Below, in pieces: positions 56,401 to 64,000 of a DNA stretch of 64,000 nucleotides; the stretch's first letter is position 1, and each line of letters begins with the position of its first letter. Below the pieces are notes generated by a model. The model did no database searches. It was not told where the DNA came from and worked only from the letters and a program-made list of their open reading frames with translations. Both the position numbers and the translations under genes were made by a program. The stretch lies in assembly GCF_037126175.1 (NCBI RefSeq), contig NZ_CP146986.1, positions 1,888,501 to 1,952,500 on the forward strand. The letters are read 5' to 3'. The stretch comes from Pseudomonas sp. RSB 5.4. GTDB taxonomy: Bacteria; Pseudomonadota; Gammaproteobacteria; Pseudomonadales; Pseudomonadaceae.

Positions 56401-59400
56401 CTGAGTTGCGCCGTTCCAGATCAGGTTGGCGGTGCGGATGGTCGCCACATCATTGGCATCGCCCGCCCCGTAAATCGCCGGGGTGGCGAGCAGCAGATTC
56501 TGCAGTTTGCTCTGTCCGGTCTGCGGATCCAGGGTGTCGAGGGTCACGCTGCCGTACAGATTGAAGGCATCGCGGGTGGTCAGGCTCAGGGTTTCCAGAG
56601 CGGGCGCACCGAACTGGCTATCACCGCGCATCAGGCGATCCAGCACGTTCTGGTTCAAGGTCAGCCCGGCCGGCACCCGGTTACCCGCAGCGGCCAGCGC
56701 TTCGGCACTGCCGGCGTTCACCGCACCGACGGCCAGCGCCAGGTGACGCGTGCCGAAGCGCACCGCTTCGCCGAGTTCGAACTGTCGGTCGGTGGCGGCG
56801 GTAATGCTGCCGTTGGAATAGAGCTGGGTCGGGCTGTTGCACAGCCCCGTCGAGCAGACGCCGATGCGGATGTCGCCAGCGCCGAAAGCATTGCTGCCCG
56901 CCTCGGGAGCGAGCACGTTGGTCCAGCCGTTGGACATCACCAACAGGCTCGCGGCACCGGGCTGATAGATGTAGCCGGCCGTCGAGTCGTAAGCGACATT
57001 GCCGCGCCCCAGCGTGTTGATGCCGGCACCGGCTTCGATGGTGATCGCGCCCTGCGCGGAGTTGGTGCGCAACAAGACTTCCGGTGCCGAAAGGACGGCC
57101 CCCTGACGCAACACGATGTCGCTGGTGTCGCCAGTAAAGTTGATGATGTTGCCGGCGGTGTTGTAGTTCACCGTCGGCAACGCGCCGAGGGTCAAGCGTG
57201 CGGCGCCCAACTGGTTGAGGGTGTCGGCGTACAGCGAAATGCCGTCGAAATCCTTGGTCGGTGCCTGACCGGCCCCGAGGATTTCGAAGCGGGTGCGGGC
57301 GTTACCACTGCGCACTGCCGCCGTGCCGACCAGCCCTCCCTCGGCAGCATTGAATTGCGCGCGCCCGTTGAACTGCAAGGCGATGTCCTGCTCGCCACCG
57401 GCCACCAGACGCAAGTCCAGAGTTTTGCCGTCCATGGGGGCCAGCGCGCGTGGTACGCCGCGGCGTGCCGCATCGCTCTGGATGAACTGGGTGAAACTGG
57501 TTTCGTTGTATTGCGAGTAACGACGCAACACGTCGGCGGAGGTCAGGATGACCTGACTGGCGAGGCTGTCGCGCAAACCGGTGTTGGCGATCGACAGCTG
57601 CCCGCTGCTGGTCCATGAACCATTGCGCAGCGCCAACGCCGCTCCTGGTGCTGCCGCCGTCGCCTGGCCATTGACCTCGACCCGGAACGCGCCGGGCAAC
57701 AGGGCAAAGGTCGAAGGCAGCAGCGTATAGGTGCCAGCGGCCAACCCCGGGATACCGGCACCGAGAGTGATTTGCTGGCCGATACGCGGATCAACCGCGC
57801 CGCCTTCGGCGAGCATCGGTGCGTAAATGCTTTGATTGCCCGGCACGATGGCGTACACCGGATTGCTTGCCAGCCCCGGCAGGCTGAACGTGCCGTCGGT
57901 GGCGTTGCGCACCAGCGGGTTGAACCGGGCATCGGTGGAACCGCCGCGTCCGGACACGAAACCGGCGCCACGCAGGTCACCGCCCCCCGACAGATCAAGC
58001 AACGCGCCAGGCTGCACATCGATCAATTGCGAGCGCATCGACACACCAGCGGTCTCGCCAGTGATGCCGTTCAACTCCACAGACTTGCCGTCATAGCGAT
58101 AGTCGATGCCGTCGGTGGTGCCGCCATAAGGCATGACCAGTCCGGCGCCACTGACCGAGGTCACACTGCCGGGTAACAAGCGAACTTCGCGGGTGGTCGT
58201 CAGCAAATCGTCGCCCAGGGTGATCATGCCCAGCGGCGCACGAAGCACGCCGCCCTGCTCGATGTAAGCGGCTGACAGTTCCAGCCTGCCAAACACCGAA
58301 TACGGCATCGCTGCCGGTGCCGCGCCGTGGCCGCTGATGCGCAAGGTGTGTTGGGAAACCGGGACGGCGCCCTGATAACCGACGCGCACCTCGGCCTGAA
58401 CACCACTGGCGGGATAGATCTGCGCGGCGCTCAGGTTCAGGTCGCCCGGGGTCCACAACCGCGACTTCTGCGCGCCATCGGTCGGTGCCAGAAAACGCAG
58501 ATCGCCACGGCTGTCGAGACTCACCTGCCCGAACGCCAGACGGCTGTATTCAGCGGCCGGCGCCTTGAGTTGCAGAATCGAACCCTGAGTACCGAACGAC
58601 AGGCCATTGCTCAGATCCAGCAAGTCAGCCGAGGCGTTGAACTGCGCCTGCGACAACTGCGTGGTCGGGTTATTCGTCAAGCGTGGCCGAATCGCACCGA
58701 CGATGCCGTAGTAGCTGCCAACACCGGACAAGCGCAGATACGGTGCGCTCACGTCGACACGCGCAGTGTCCTGCGCCGACTCAGCCAGCGACAGCGCACC
58801 GGCGTACAGGCTCAGACTCTGGTTCATGTGCAAGTTGACGTCGCCATCGAATGACAGCAAGCCGTTGCTCAACAGGCTCAGATTATCGAAGCCGCCAGCC
58901 ATCAGGCCATCGGCGCTCAAGCGCGCCTGTCCATAGCGCAAGCCAGCGGCGCCCTGCCCCGGTCGCAGATCCGCCGCGAGCCGCTCTTCAGACATGCCTT
59001 GGCCGATGATCATCTCCCTCGGCGCTCGTACGCTGTTATCCGCCGAGTCGGCGTACAGCGGCGTTTCCAGAGCGATCTCCAGACGCCCGCCCGCCGCCCC
59101 GACGCCACCGGCCGTTGCCCGCAGATCACCGTCGATGAACAGCCCGTTGTAGGAACTCAGGCTGATGCGCCCGCCGTCCGTGGCGACGCGGGTCGGGCCT
59201 TGACCGGCGATGTCGAGCAGCGCTTCGCTGCCGGAAGCGTCCAGACGCGCGCCTTGGCGCACGATCACGTAAGCATCGGCCGCCGTGGCCGTGGCGAGTT
59301 TCGCGTCGATCTCGCCGCCAAGGATGATACTGCCGCCCTTGCCGACCTGACCGTAACGGCGCCCCAACGCATCGACGGCAGTGCTGGCCCGCCCGGCCAC

Positions 59401-62400
59401 GTCGAGCACCGCGTGTTCACCGATCCAGATCGAACGGTTGTGTGCGTTCAGGTCAGCCTTTTGATCGGAGGTGGCCGGTTTGATCGAGCCCAATTGCTGC
59501 TGGCGAATGTCGATCGTGCCGCCCCAGGCATTGAGCGCGCCGTCCACGGTGATCTGCCCGGCCCCGCGCAGTTTGATGCTCTGGCCAGGATCGACACTGA
59601 TGCGCGCGCCGCGGCCAATGGTCAGCGGGCTGTTCGCCGCATCGATCAGGTTGATCAGACTGGCCCCGCCTTGCAGCGTCAGGCTGGCTCCGCCGCGCTG
59701 CGTCAGGACGCCCTTGGTCGGATTCTCCTGATACAGCGCCGGCGACCACAGCTCCAGCGCCGATTGCGGATCGACGCCGCTGGCCTGATTGGGTGCCGAA
59801 TCCGCATAGCGATAGACCGGCATCGTCACATCAATCGCCGTACCTTCGGCGACGTCCAGGCCGTTCAAGCCAATGAGGTTGTAAGCCGAGAAACCCTTGC
59901 CGAACAGGTCCGCAGACAGTTGCAGAGTGTTGGTCGCGGGCAACGTGTCGGCCTGGCCGATCTGAATCCTGTTGGCCTGCACGGTCAGCGTGCCGCCACC
60001 CGTGACGCCATAGCCACGCAGTTCACCCTCCAGGCGTAAATGCGATTGGCCCGGTGCGGAAATCGCACTGGACTCCAGCGTCAGATCGCCGCCCTTGCCG
60101 CCCAGGGTCTTGCCGTTGGCGAGCAGCGCGCCGCCCGAAGAAACGTCGAGCAGGCTGTCAGAGGCAATGTCGATATCACCACTGCTGCGGATCGACAGCA
60201 GACCACCGTTGAGAGCGCCGAGGCCGGCGCTGGCGTCGGGATTGGTGCGCAGGTTGCTCCACACCCCACGGGTATCGAGGTGTACGCCTGCGGCCACCGC
60301 CACTTGCGTGACCTTGTCGGCTTTCGCCGTGAGCCGGGTATCGGTACGCTCGGTGCCGTTGAACTGGTTGAGCACGTTGCCCAGATGCAAGCTGCCGCTG
60401 CGCGCACTCAGGTTGGCGTCAACCTGCACATCCGGCGCATACAGGGTGATGTCGCCACCGGTGTCGACACCCAGCGCGCCAGCGACAGCGATCTGGTCCC
60501 GGGCCGCGACCTTGAGCGCGCCGAGACGGAAACCGTTGAGCTGATCGTTATCAAGAAACAGCTTGCCCTTGCGCGAGTCAGCCACGGCTCCGGTCAGATC
60601 CGGGTCAGTGCCGGTGACCGGACGCTGGCCGCCAATCTGCACTTGATCAAGCAGCGGATTGAGCGAGTACAACAGGCCACCGGCCGCTGCCACATAGGCC
60701 GGGTCATAGCTGCCGACGATCAGTTGCGCACGACGCGCCAGTGCGTTCTGGCTCTGCTCATAACCATCAAGTACCGCTTGTGGCGCCTGGTTCTGCCGCT
60801 CGCCCTGATACACCTCGCCGAGCATCTGCCCATCGAGCACGGCGTTGGCGGTGGAGATCACCAGTTGCCCGGCGTCGCGTCCCACGGTGTAACCCGATTC
60901 GAAACGCGAGCGCGGCGCGATCAGCGGACTGTAGTAATAATGGGTCTGGCCCCAGCGCTCGCTGCTGTCTTCATAACCTTTGTACAGTCCGGTGTAGAGC
61001 AGATCCCCTGGGGCACGGGAGACTTCATACAGTTTGCCGTCGGCGCCGCGCAGCCAGCTCTGGCGAATTTCGCCGCCCTGCACATCCAGGGTGCCGCCCG
61101 ACAGATTGATCAACGAGCCCTTCTCGGTGACCACGTCATTGCCGGCAAAACTCACCGTACCGCCCTGGGCCATCCACTCACCGATGCTGTGACCCTGGGT
61201 GCCGAGATAGCCGCCGACTTCAAGCAAGCCACCGGCCGTGTACCAGCGATCCGTGGCATAGCCGTTGGTGCCGGCCGGGACGTACACCAGCTCACGCACA
61301 TCGACCCAGATGTCGTTGCTGTTGAGCGCGCCCTTCTCGCGGTTGACCGACGCATCGCGCTGCTCGTTGCCCTGCACGTTGATCTTGATGCTGTTGTTTT
61401 CCATCGCCACGTTGACGCCAACCGCACCTGACACATCAATCAACGCGCCGTCACGCACCAGGCTGCGGCGCTGTGCACTGACAGCGACCTGGCCGCCGGT
61501 GGCCAGAGTGATCGAGCCGTTCTCGAACTCGACGCTGCCGCCGCTCTGGATCTCGATGCGCGACTGATCGCCACGAATCCGGTTGTTCGCGCTGACGCCG
61601 GTCAGGGCGGCGTCATGCTGGCTGTCGAGCGCCGTCAGGTCGCTGCTGTCGAGCATGATCGCCGTCGCGCTGCCCTGACCCAGCGTGACGCTGCCGCTGC
61701 TGTCGGTGCTCGGGTTGCTCAGATGAATCGTGCCGCGTGTCGCCACCGAGGTGCTGGCGAGCAATACGCCGTTCTGCACCACTTCGTGGCCGGTCAGGGT
61801 GATGTCGCCGGTGGCAGACTGGATCAGGCCGTTGTTGCTGACCTTGCCCGCAGCAACGCCGGCCTTGAAGCCCGGAATGACTTCGCTGCCGAAGGTCGTG
61901 GACAGCGCATTGCCTTCGGTGCCCGAACCCTTGCGAATGTAGAAGCGATCACCGGCGGCCAGCACGGTCTGGCCCTTGGCGGTGCTGATGCTGCCGTCGT
62001 TCTGCACTTCGCTGCCGAGCAGCAAGGCATAACCGCCAGCATCGGTGGACGCCGCCGGTTTGTGCGTGGCGATGCTCGCACCGCGTTCCACCAACACCTT
62101 GCCGGCGGCCTCGGTGAACGTCGGCTGCGTGCCGTTGCTGTCGAAATACAGGCCCCGTTCACGGAACTGGTTGTCGGTGATATTCGCGGCGGCCGCCACC
62201 AGATTGCGCACGTTGACCTGACTGCTGCCGCTGAACACGATGCCGTTACGGTTGATCAGCATCACCGTGCCGTCACCCTTGATCTGACCTTGAATCTGAC
62301 TGGCGCGCGCATTCGGATCGTTGACCCGGTTGAGCACGGCCCAGTCCGACTGCTGGGCGAATTCGACGCTGGTGTTACGCCCGACGTTGAAGGTCTCCCA

Positions 62401-62919
62401 GTTGAGGATGGCCTTGTCGGCAGTCTGCTCGATCTTCACCGTGGTCTTGCCGTCGGCCTGAGTCTGTTGCGGGCCTTTGGCGTTCTGCCAACCTTGCGTA
62501 AGGCTGTTGTCGACCTTCAGGCCGCCCTCGCCCAAGCCATCCGGCACCGCTTGCACAGTGCCAAGCGCGGTGGCACGTCCGGCGGCCTGGGCCGCCTGTT
62601 GCGCGGCAATCGCAGCCACGGTGTTGTTCAGGGTCTGGATCGAACGCTGCAACTGCTGACTGGCTTTCTGCTGCTGCGCCAATGGCGGGGTCATTCCCGG
62701 CAAACCACCGACGCTCGGACGCGCAGCGGCTGCTTGCTGTGCAGCGCCCTTGGCGGCAAACCAGCCCGAGCTGAACGCCGTCTGCGCCTGCGCACTGCCC
62801 GCCACCAGACACAACGCCACGGCGTGTGCCAACGGCTTGAGCAACCACAGCGCCGGCTCCGCGAGTTCACGCTTGAATGACTGGGCGTTGCTACGACGAC
62901 GGGATGGGCGAGCGAGCAT
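50413..62919 (-). CDS. pdtA: Giant two-partner secretion exoprotein, PdtA-like (FHA family)
   Basis: 4168 residues from ATG 62919 (an upstream GTG at 62946 and a GTG at 62922 are alternatives; AAGGA lies about ten bases before the ATG). Extended basic leader RRRSNAQSFKREL then signal peptide ending SAQAQ. A TPS domain follows (residues about 140-270: TVKIEQTADKAILNWETFNV, QIKGDGTVMLINRNGIVFSG) that a TpsB pore should recognise. The middle is beta-helix repeats. The end is a DUF3739 haemagglutinin C-terminus (GPDYSRFIARYLNPQ, FFAALPSSAQAIFARQVYFA, GAGVKTLFGGDIQML). Size and neighbours match P. aeruginosa PdtA (PA0690, about 4180 residues), which is phosphate-regulated. No TpsB gene in this window. 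Confidence 0.88.
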   Translation of the reverse strand: MLARPSRRRSNAQSFKRELAEPALWLLKPLAHAVALCLVAGSAQAQTAFSSGWFAAKGAAQQAAAARPSVGGLPGMTPPLAQQQKASQQLQRSIQTLNNTVAAIAAQQAAQAAGRATALGTVQAVPDGLGEGGLKVDNSLTQGWQNAKGPQQTQADGKTTVKIEQTADKAILNWETFNVGRNTSVEFAQQSDWAVLNRVNDPNARASQIQGQIKGDGTVMLINRNGIVFSGSSQVNVRNLVAAAANITDNQFRERGLYFDSNGTQPTFTEAAGKVLVERGASIATHKPAASTDAGGYALLLGSEVQNDGSISTAKGQTVLAAGDRFYIRKGSGTEGNALSTTFGSEVIPGFKAGVAAGKVSNNGLIQSATGDITLTGHEVVQNGVLLASTSVATRGTIHLSNPSTDSSGSVTLGQGSATAIMLDSSDLTALDSQHDAALTGVSANNRIRGDQSRIEIQSGGSVEFENGSITLATGGQVAVSAQRRSLVRDGALIDVSGAVGVNVAMENNSIKINVQGNEQRDASVNREKGALNSNDIWVDVRELVYVPAGTNGYATDRWYTAGGLLEVGGYLGTQGHSIGEWMAQGGTVSFAGNDVVTEKGSLINLSGGTLDVQGGEIRQSWLRGADGKLYEVSRAPGDLLYTGLYKGYEDSSERWGQTHYYYSPLIAPRSRFESGYTVGRDAGQLVISTANAVLDGQMLGEVYQGERQNQAPQAVLDGYEQSQNALARRAQLIVGSYDPAYVAAAGGLLYSLNPLLDQVQIGGQRPVTGTDPDLTGAVADSRKGKLFLDNDQLNGFRLGALKVAARDQIAVAGALGVDTGGDITLYAPDVQVDANLSARSGSLHLGNVLNQFNGTERTDTRLTAKADKVTQVAVAAGVHLDTRGVWSNLRTNPDASAGLGALNGGLLSIRSSGDIDIASDSLLDVSSGGALLANGKTLGGKGGDLTLESSAISAPGQSHLRLEGELRGYGVTGGGTLTVQANRIQIGQADTLPATNTLQLSADLFGKGFSAYNLIGLNGLDVAEGTAIDVTMPVYRYADSAPNQASGVDPQSALELWSPALYQENPTKGVLTQRGGASLTLQGGASLINLIDAANSPLTIGRGARISVDPGQSIKLRGAGQITVDGALNAWGGTIDIRQQQLGSIKPATSDQKADLNAHNRSIWIGEHAVLDVAGRASTAVDALGRRYGQVGKGGSIILGGEIDAKLATATAADAYVIVRQGARLDASGSEALLDIAGQGPTRVATDGGRISLSSYNGLFIDGDLRATAGGVGAAGGRLEIALETPLYADSADNSVRAPREMIIGQGMSEERLAADLRPGQGAAGLRYGQARLSADGLMAGGFDNLSLLSNGLLSFDGDVNLHMNQSLSLYAGALSLAESAQDTARVDVSAPYLRLSGVGSYYGIVGAIRPRLTNNPTTQLSQAQFNASADLLDLSNGLSFGTQGSILQLKAPAAEYSRLAFGQVSLDSRGDLRFLAPTDGAQKSRLWTPGDLNLSAAQIYPASGVQAEVRVGYQGAVPVSQHTLRISGHGAAPAAMPYSVFGRLELSAAYIEQGGVLRAPLGMITLGDDLLTTTREVRLLPGSVTSVSGAGLVMPYGGTTDGIDYRYDGKSVELNGITGETAGVSMRSQLIDVQPGALLDLSGGGDLRGAGFVSGRGGSTDARFNPLVRNATDGTFSLPGLASNPVYAIVPGNQSIYAPMLAEGGAVDPRIGQQITLGAGIPGLAAGTYTLLPSTFALLPGAFRVEVNGQATAAAPGAALALRNGSWTSSGQLSIANTGLRDSLASQVILTSADVLRRYSQYNETSFTQFIQSDAARRGVPRALAPMDGKTLDLRLVAGGEQDIALQFNGRAQFNAAEGGLVGTAAVRSGNARTRFEILGAGQAPTKDFDGISLYADTLNQLGAARLTLGALPTVNYNTAGNIINFTGDTSDIVLRQGAVLSAPEVLLRTNSAQGAITIEAGAGINTLGRGNVAYDSTAGYIYQPGAASLLVMSNGWTNVLAPEAGSNAFGAGDIRIGVCSTGLCNSPTQLYSNGSITAATDRQFELGEAVRFGTRHLALAVGAVNAGSAEALAAAGNRVPAGLTLNQNVLDRLMRGDSQFGAPALETLSLTTRDAFNLYGSVTLDTLDPQTGQSKLQNLLLATPAIYGAGDANDVATIRTANLIWNGATQDPGSVIAGGAGTGSGTLEIQAQRIELGYGPMPQPNGLDHNSRLALGFANVNLTASERITANHKGSLAVYQEQGAYDPLKGYLYSGGNLNLHTPLLTGEAASVNLLKAGNNLTLSGTGAGNSAAADALGAELNLQAERIVLDSRIALASGKLAVTTEHDLTLASGAQLDLAGRTLPFNDVSKYSWGGDVSLLSQSGNIRQASGSRIDLSAKNNQAGNLSAVALASAAGIVDLQGEIRGGSSGYYDAGGTLVPYKSGGVEIRAQRLGADASEQFAALNQRLNAGQVFGSRSLQLKQGDLFIGDGMKASEVNVSVDAGKLTVGGLIDASGERVGSIRLSARDGLTLAGNSVLDAHGRVLRVDSYGKIIDAPNRAMVELNSGDGVLTLASGARIDLRHGTDAVPGYLAGQHDQMLRGTLELNAPRLGVGDIAIDAGGTLTIQGARSIGLNGMRRYTDARDGLDPAVSGRPYQVIDQALFERIDGDSTTFIDVALGNTDLLQRKLAGLNNATYADAFHLRPGVEIVSKTADGDLVVEGDIDLSRYRYASLNPHTQKVAGVYGSGESGNLVIRAGGNLDIYGSLNDGFAPPPETADDAGWKLLPGVQPFGGDLIVPGTGVTLAEGTQFPSGATLNYDLPIQATTLVSGTLLPVEVQLAAPYTFNAGTVLAGAVHDASGNLLYAAGTLLSENLTLPANSRLGAGIRLNRNTALQAIDWPKGVPLPGAFDADTGSSKNLLLRGSLALLRGSLIPSMTNVVLADGAAFVELRPLAGTRQGANWALASMLPAGSSSWSMRVVAGADLGAADNRAVQPLTREGNLRLADTHYGAKVTQGNPKPVWSETNQYGFPAFEPVPEEYLVLCDIDPGACAPMARWTWAPGNMFGFQDYAPIPEEYLALCDSYPEVCVESNPATSARIHSQMFSVLRTGTGDLDLLAAGNLSMNSPFGVYTAGTQSSDVDPRFNQVRGRLSDDGSVLGSAGADSEKWVNGGTESLYQAWYPQMGGNLTVSAGGSVSGDSLGRRETATGGTYREQQSSVAVGNWLWRQGTGSSDVPTAWWINFGSYASQPLPDEGADAAPYLVGFTGFGTLGGGNISLRVGDDGGMLRPLGDSRVNLRSQGLIVAVGSTGRVGSDGRLELTGGGDMDIRIGGTLNPSLQARAGALGTSQPKHDLQGALINLRGAAQLTGSAVGGINLQYGANKSVHDARETRAADPFTSTSSNASGGLVLIPGDSGMRINTRGDLVLGGAVDPGRVQLQNATPLFDSDGTVSKGGILSGFSLWTAHTAIDLFSAGGNLTPSTQLAETDTNGPLTGHNTSPTDSRFVYPSILRAVAAQGSIYAGSSATYGVGNEAPAMGYSLLLAPSTAGQLELLAGDSIYAGGYAINQSGASPLAIATPFAPAFNGFASNKSQTPFISNSGSDGVAADANRRYPLFAFGSNTYSGLNDVQGPARFYALTGDLVGVRSGETLRASDSLRTWYEAAGPVWMLAGRDIVASGTNLGSPTTSAKDGVGTTKDTIYSTGNLFVHNDPRDVSKVSAGRDILYSSFDIAGPGTLEVNAGRNILMEDRASITSTGPLAPGDKRAGANVVLQAGVGVQGPDYSRFIARYLNPQNVANADVALSAQPGKVVKTYLDELQSWLSLGYGFSGNQEQAQAFFAALPSSAQAIFARQVYFAELRAGGLEYNDVDGPRKGSYLRGRNAIAALFPTTDVAGNPLRYDGDITLYGGAGVKTLFGGDIQMLTPGGGQVFGIEGAAPPSTAGIITQGSGNIQLYSQGSILLGQSRIMTTFGGSILGWSAEGDINAGRGSKTTVVYTPPKRVYDTWGNVTLSPSVPSTGAGIATLNPIAEVAPGDIDLIAPLGTIDAGEAGIRVSGNVNIAALTVVNAANIAVQGKTSGVPVVAAVNTGAITSASSAASSATQAAEDVARQQQAASRQNQASVFTVQVLSFGNEQLAPTRDDANRAPATGYNPNSPVQVLGAGALDEQAKQQLTEEERGQLTL
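53697..53885 (-). repeat. Tandem 33-residue cysteine repeat inside the PdtA-like protein
   Basis: Residues about 3012-3075 hold two copies with a period near 37. Each has W-x3-N, then GF, then PEEYL-x-LCD-x2-P-x2-C (PVPEEYLVLCDIDPGAC and PIPEEYLALCDSYPEVC). The cysteine pairs are rare in a protein that otherwise is nearly cysteine-free. Confidence 0.75.
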
Positions 62920-63080
62920 CACTACGAGATCCTTTTGAGTTGCCACACGAGGCCGCAGGCCTGCAAAAACCTGCTGTTACGACATAGGCAGTTGGCGCGG
63001 CCCGCGACCGAACGGATGTCACACAAACTTCATGTTGGCGGAGTATTCGCGGGGCGCAGGCGATTTGGACGGGCAAAAAA
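62920..63080. other. Intergenic region upstream of the PdtA-like gene
   Basis: Should carry the pdtA promoter. A pair ATGTCAC-ACAA-ACTTCAT (63016-63033) is like a PhoB box (two 7-base repeats spaced by four) but points away from pdtA. A 10-base palindrome gcaggcctgc is at 62955. Nothing else recognised. Confidence 0.4.
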
Positions 63081-63104
63081 ATGGCGGCCCCGAAGGGCCG
63101 CCAT
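63081..63104 (-). terminator. Rho-independent terminator of the DING gene
   Basis: ATGGCGGCCC (63081-63090) and GGGCCGCCAT (63095-63104) with a four-base loop, followed on the minus strand by seven T (63074-63080). It ends the DING gene and separates it from the pdtA-like gene. Confidence 0.9.
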
Positions 63105-63130
63105 TCGTCTTGCGGGTTGAATCGAACGTC

Positions 63131-64000
63131 TTACAAAGGACGACCGATGGTGTTGCAGACGCTGGTGTTGTTGATGTCCAGGTTGTAGCCGGCAGCGTTG
63201 CTGACGAATGTTTCGTACACCTTGGTTTTCCAGGCGGCAGGCACGGTCACGAAACCGTGGTTCTTGACCGCCAGGTCGTTGGTGGTGGTGTTGTAGTGCG
63301 TGGTCAGGAAAGCCTTCACGTCGTTGGCCACGGCTGCATCCTTGTAGCACTGACCGACGATGAAGTTGGTGTAGGCCGCCAGTTTGTAACCGATGGCCGG
63401 GTTAGCCACCACTGGCGACCAGCGAGTCGGGTCGGCAGCCAGAGCAGCGGTCGAAGGTGGGGTCACCGAAGACAGGGCCAGCGCAACGTTGGCGGAAGTT
63501 GGCTGAACGTTGTTGACGCGGGCAACCAGCGCGTTGCTGGTGGCGTCTACACCGTCCGGACCGACATAGCCGAGCGAGCCGTCAACCGCGGCCACAGCAG
63601 GTGCCACGTCAGCAGTGTTGGCGACGCCAACCCAGTTCGATGGCAGGGTGGAACCGGCTGGACGGGCGTTGACGAACGTCGAGTTGGTGGTGAACTTGGT
63701 TGGGCAGACAGCGTTCAGGTGACGGGTGAGGATTTCCGAAGTACCGCTGGACACGTTGCGATAAACGATGCGGATCGGGGTGGTGTCAGCAGTGCCCAGC
63801 AGGCCGCCCCAAGTGGTGACGGAGCCCGAGAAAGCGTCGCACAGTTGAGCGCTGGTCAGGTTCAGCGCGGTCTGACCGGATTTTTTGTACGGGATGGCAA
63901 CCGAAGTGGCAACCGATGGCAGTTGGATCAGCGGGCCGTAAGCAGCGCCGAAGTTGGTGTTGTAGGTGCTGATTTCCGAAGCGCTGAGTACCGAGTCGCT
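63131..64000 (-). CDS. DING/PstS-like phosphate-binding protein (3' part, start beyond window)
   Basis: The last 289 residues; the start lies past 64000. The visible frame opens SDSVLSASEISTYNTNFGAA and continues YGPLIQLPSVATSVAIPYKK, then LTSAQLCDAFSGSVTTWGGL, the pattern of DING/PstS-type phosphate-binding proteins, and ends with cysteines (CYKDAAVANDVKAF, SVCNTIGRPL). The disulfide cysteines fit a secreted DING protein such as the low-molecular-weight alkaline phosphatase coded beside pdtA in P. aeruginosa (PA0688/PA0689). Likely phosphate-regulated. Confidence 0.88.
   Translation of the reverse strand, partial: SDSVLSASEISTYNTNFGAAYGPLIQLPSVATSVAIPYKKSGQTALNLTSAQLCDAFSGSVTTWGGLLGTADTTPIRIVYRNVSSGTSEILTRHLNAVCPTKFTTNSTFVNARPAGSTLPSNWVGVANTADVAPAVAAVDGSLGYVGPDGVDATSNALVARVNNVQPTSANVALALSSVTPPSTAALAADPTRWSPVVANPAIGYKLAAYTNFIVGQCYKDAAVANDVKAFLTTHYNTTTNDLAVKNHGFVTVPAAWKTKVYETFVSNAAGYNLDINNTSVCNTIGRPL

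Noticed and set aside
53527..57618. A 1363-codon open frame on the plus strand opposite the PdtA-like gene
   Set aside because: It is a shadow of the GC-rich antisense strand; the minus-strand protein has a signal peptide, TPS domain and repeats, whereas this frame has no family resemblance, no RBS and His/Arg/Gln-rich composition.
62946..62948. GTG at 62946 as the start of the PdtA-like protein
   Set aside because: The AAGGA sequence lies downstream of this codon and fits initiation at 62922 or 62919; the nine extra residues add nothing to the leader.

Overview
The window looks like a chromosomal segment of a Pseudomonas of the fluorescens/putida lineage. The DNA is GC-rich. Most intergenic gaps carry the paired REP palindromes typical of that group (arms such as gtgggagcgggcttgctcgc or gtaggagctgccgaaggctg). 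The gene content is also pseudomonad: a lexA2-imuA-imuB-dnaE2 mutagenesis cassette, FecI/FecR/TonB-receptor signalling, RsbRST stressosome genes, a SphA-family porin, and a giant PdtA-like exoprotein next to a DING phosphate-binding protein.

Layout. 1-9 kb: two TonB-dependent receptors on the minus strand, separated by an Xre-RES toxin-antitoxin pair; the second receptor has an N-terminal STN signalling domain and follows its fecR and fecI genes. The receptors share an upstream sequence box and a 5' leader hairpin that hides the ribosome binding site. 9-14.2 kb (plus strand): a HoxX/HypX-like two-domain enzyme, a LysR regulator, and an overlapping pair made of a fatty-acid-hydroxylase/SRPBCC fusion and a strictosidine-synthase/SMP-30-like protein. 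14.3-16 kb: small stress-type proteins (two acidic disordered proteins, YdcH/DUF465, DUF4142). 16.1-21.6 kb: a tightly overlapping six-gene operon rsbR-rsbS-rsbT-phosphatase-histidine kinase-hybrid kinase, a stressosome wired to phosphorelay proteins with no sigma factor beside it. 21.8-27.6 kb: a UvrA2-type ABC protein, an orphan hybrid histidine kinase and a GntR/FadR regulator. 27.8-33.6 kb: dnaE2-imuB-imuA-lexA2 with a perfect LexA palindrome over the lexA2 start. 33.8-37.5 kb: a LysR gene divergent from an exported amidohydrolase, then a TorF-like outer-membrane protein.

37.5-45.1 kb: eight co-oriented minus-strand genes: HutC-type GntR regulator, AprA-like flavoprotein, 8-cysteine ferredoxin, an ABC importer of the taurine/nitrate type (binding protein, permease, ATPase), a HEAT-repeat protein and a DUF971 protein. 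They look like one system that imports a small, perhaps sulfur-containing, substrate and oxidises or reduces it. This is the best candidate here for an undescribed pathway. 45.3-50.4 kb: a Gfo/Idh/MocA oxidoreductase, a Dyp peroxidase, an AraC regulator divergent from a SphA-family porin, and a PaaA/ParE-type toxin-antitoxin pair. 50.4-64 kb: a 4.17-kilo-residue two-partner-secretion exoprotein (PdtA-like) and the 3' part of a DING/PstS-like gene that runs off the right edge. No tRNA, rRNA, insertion sequence or CRISPR array was seen.
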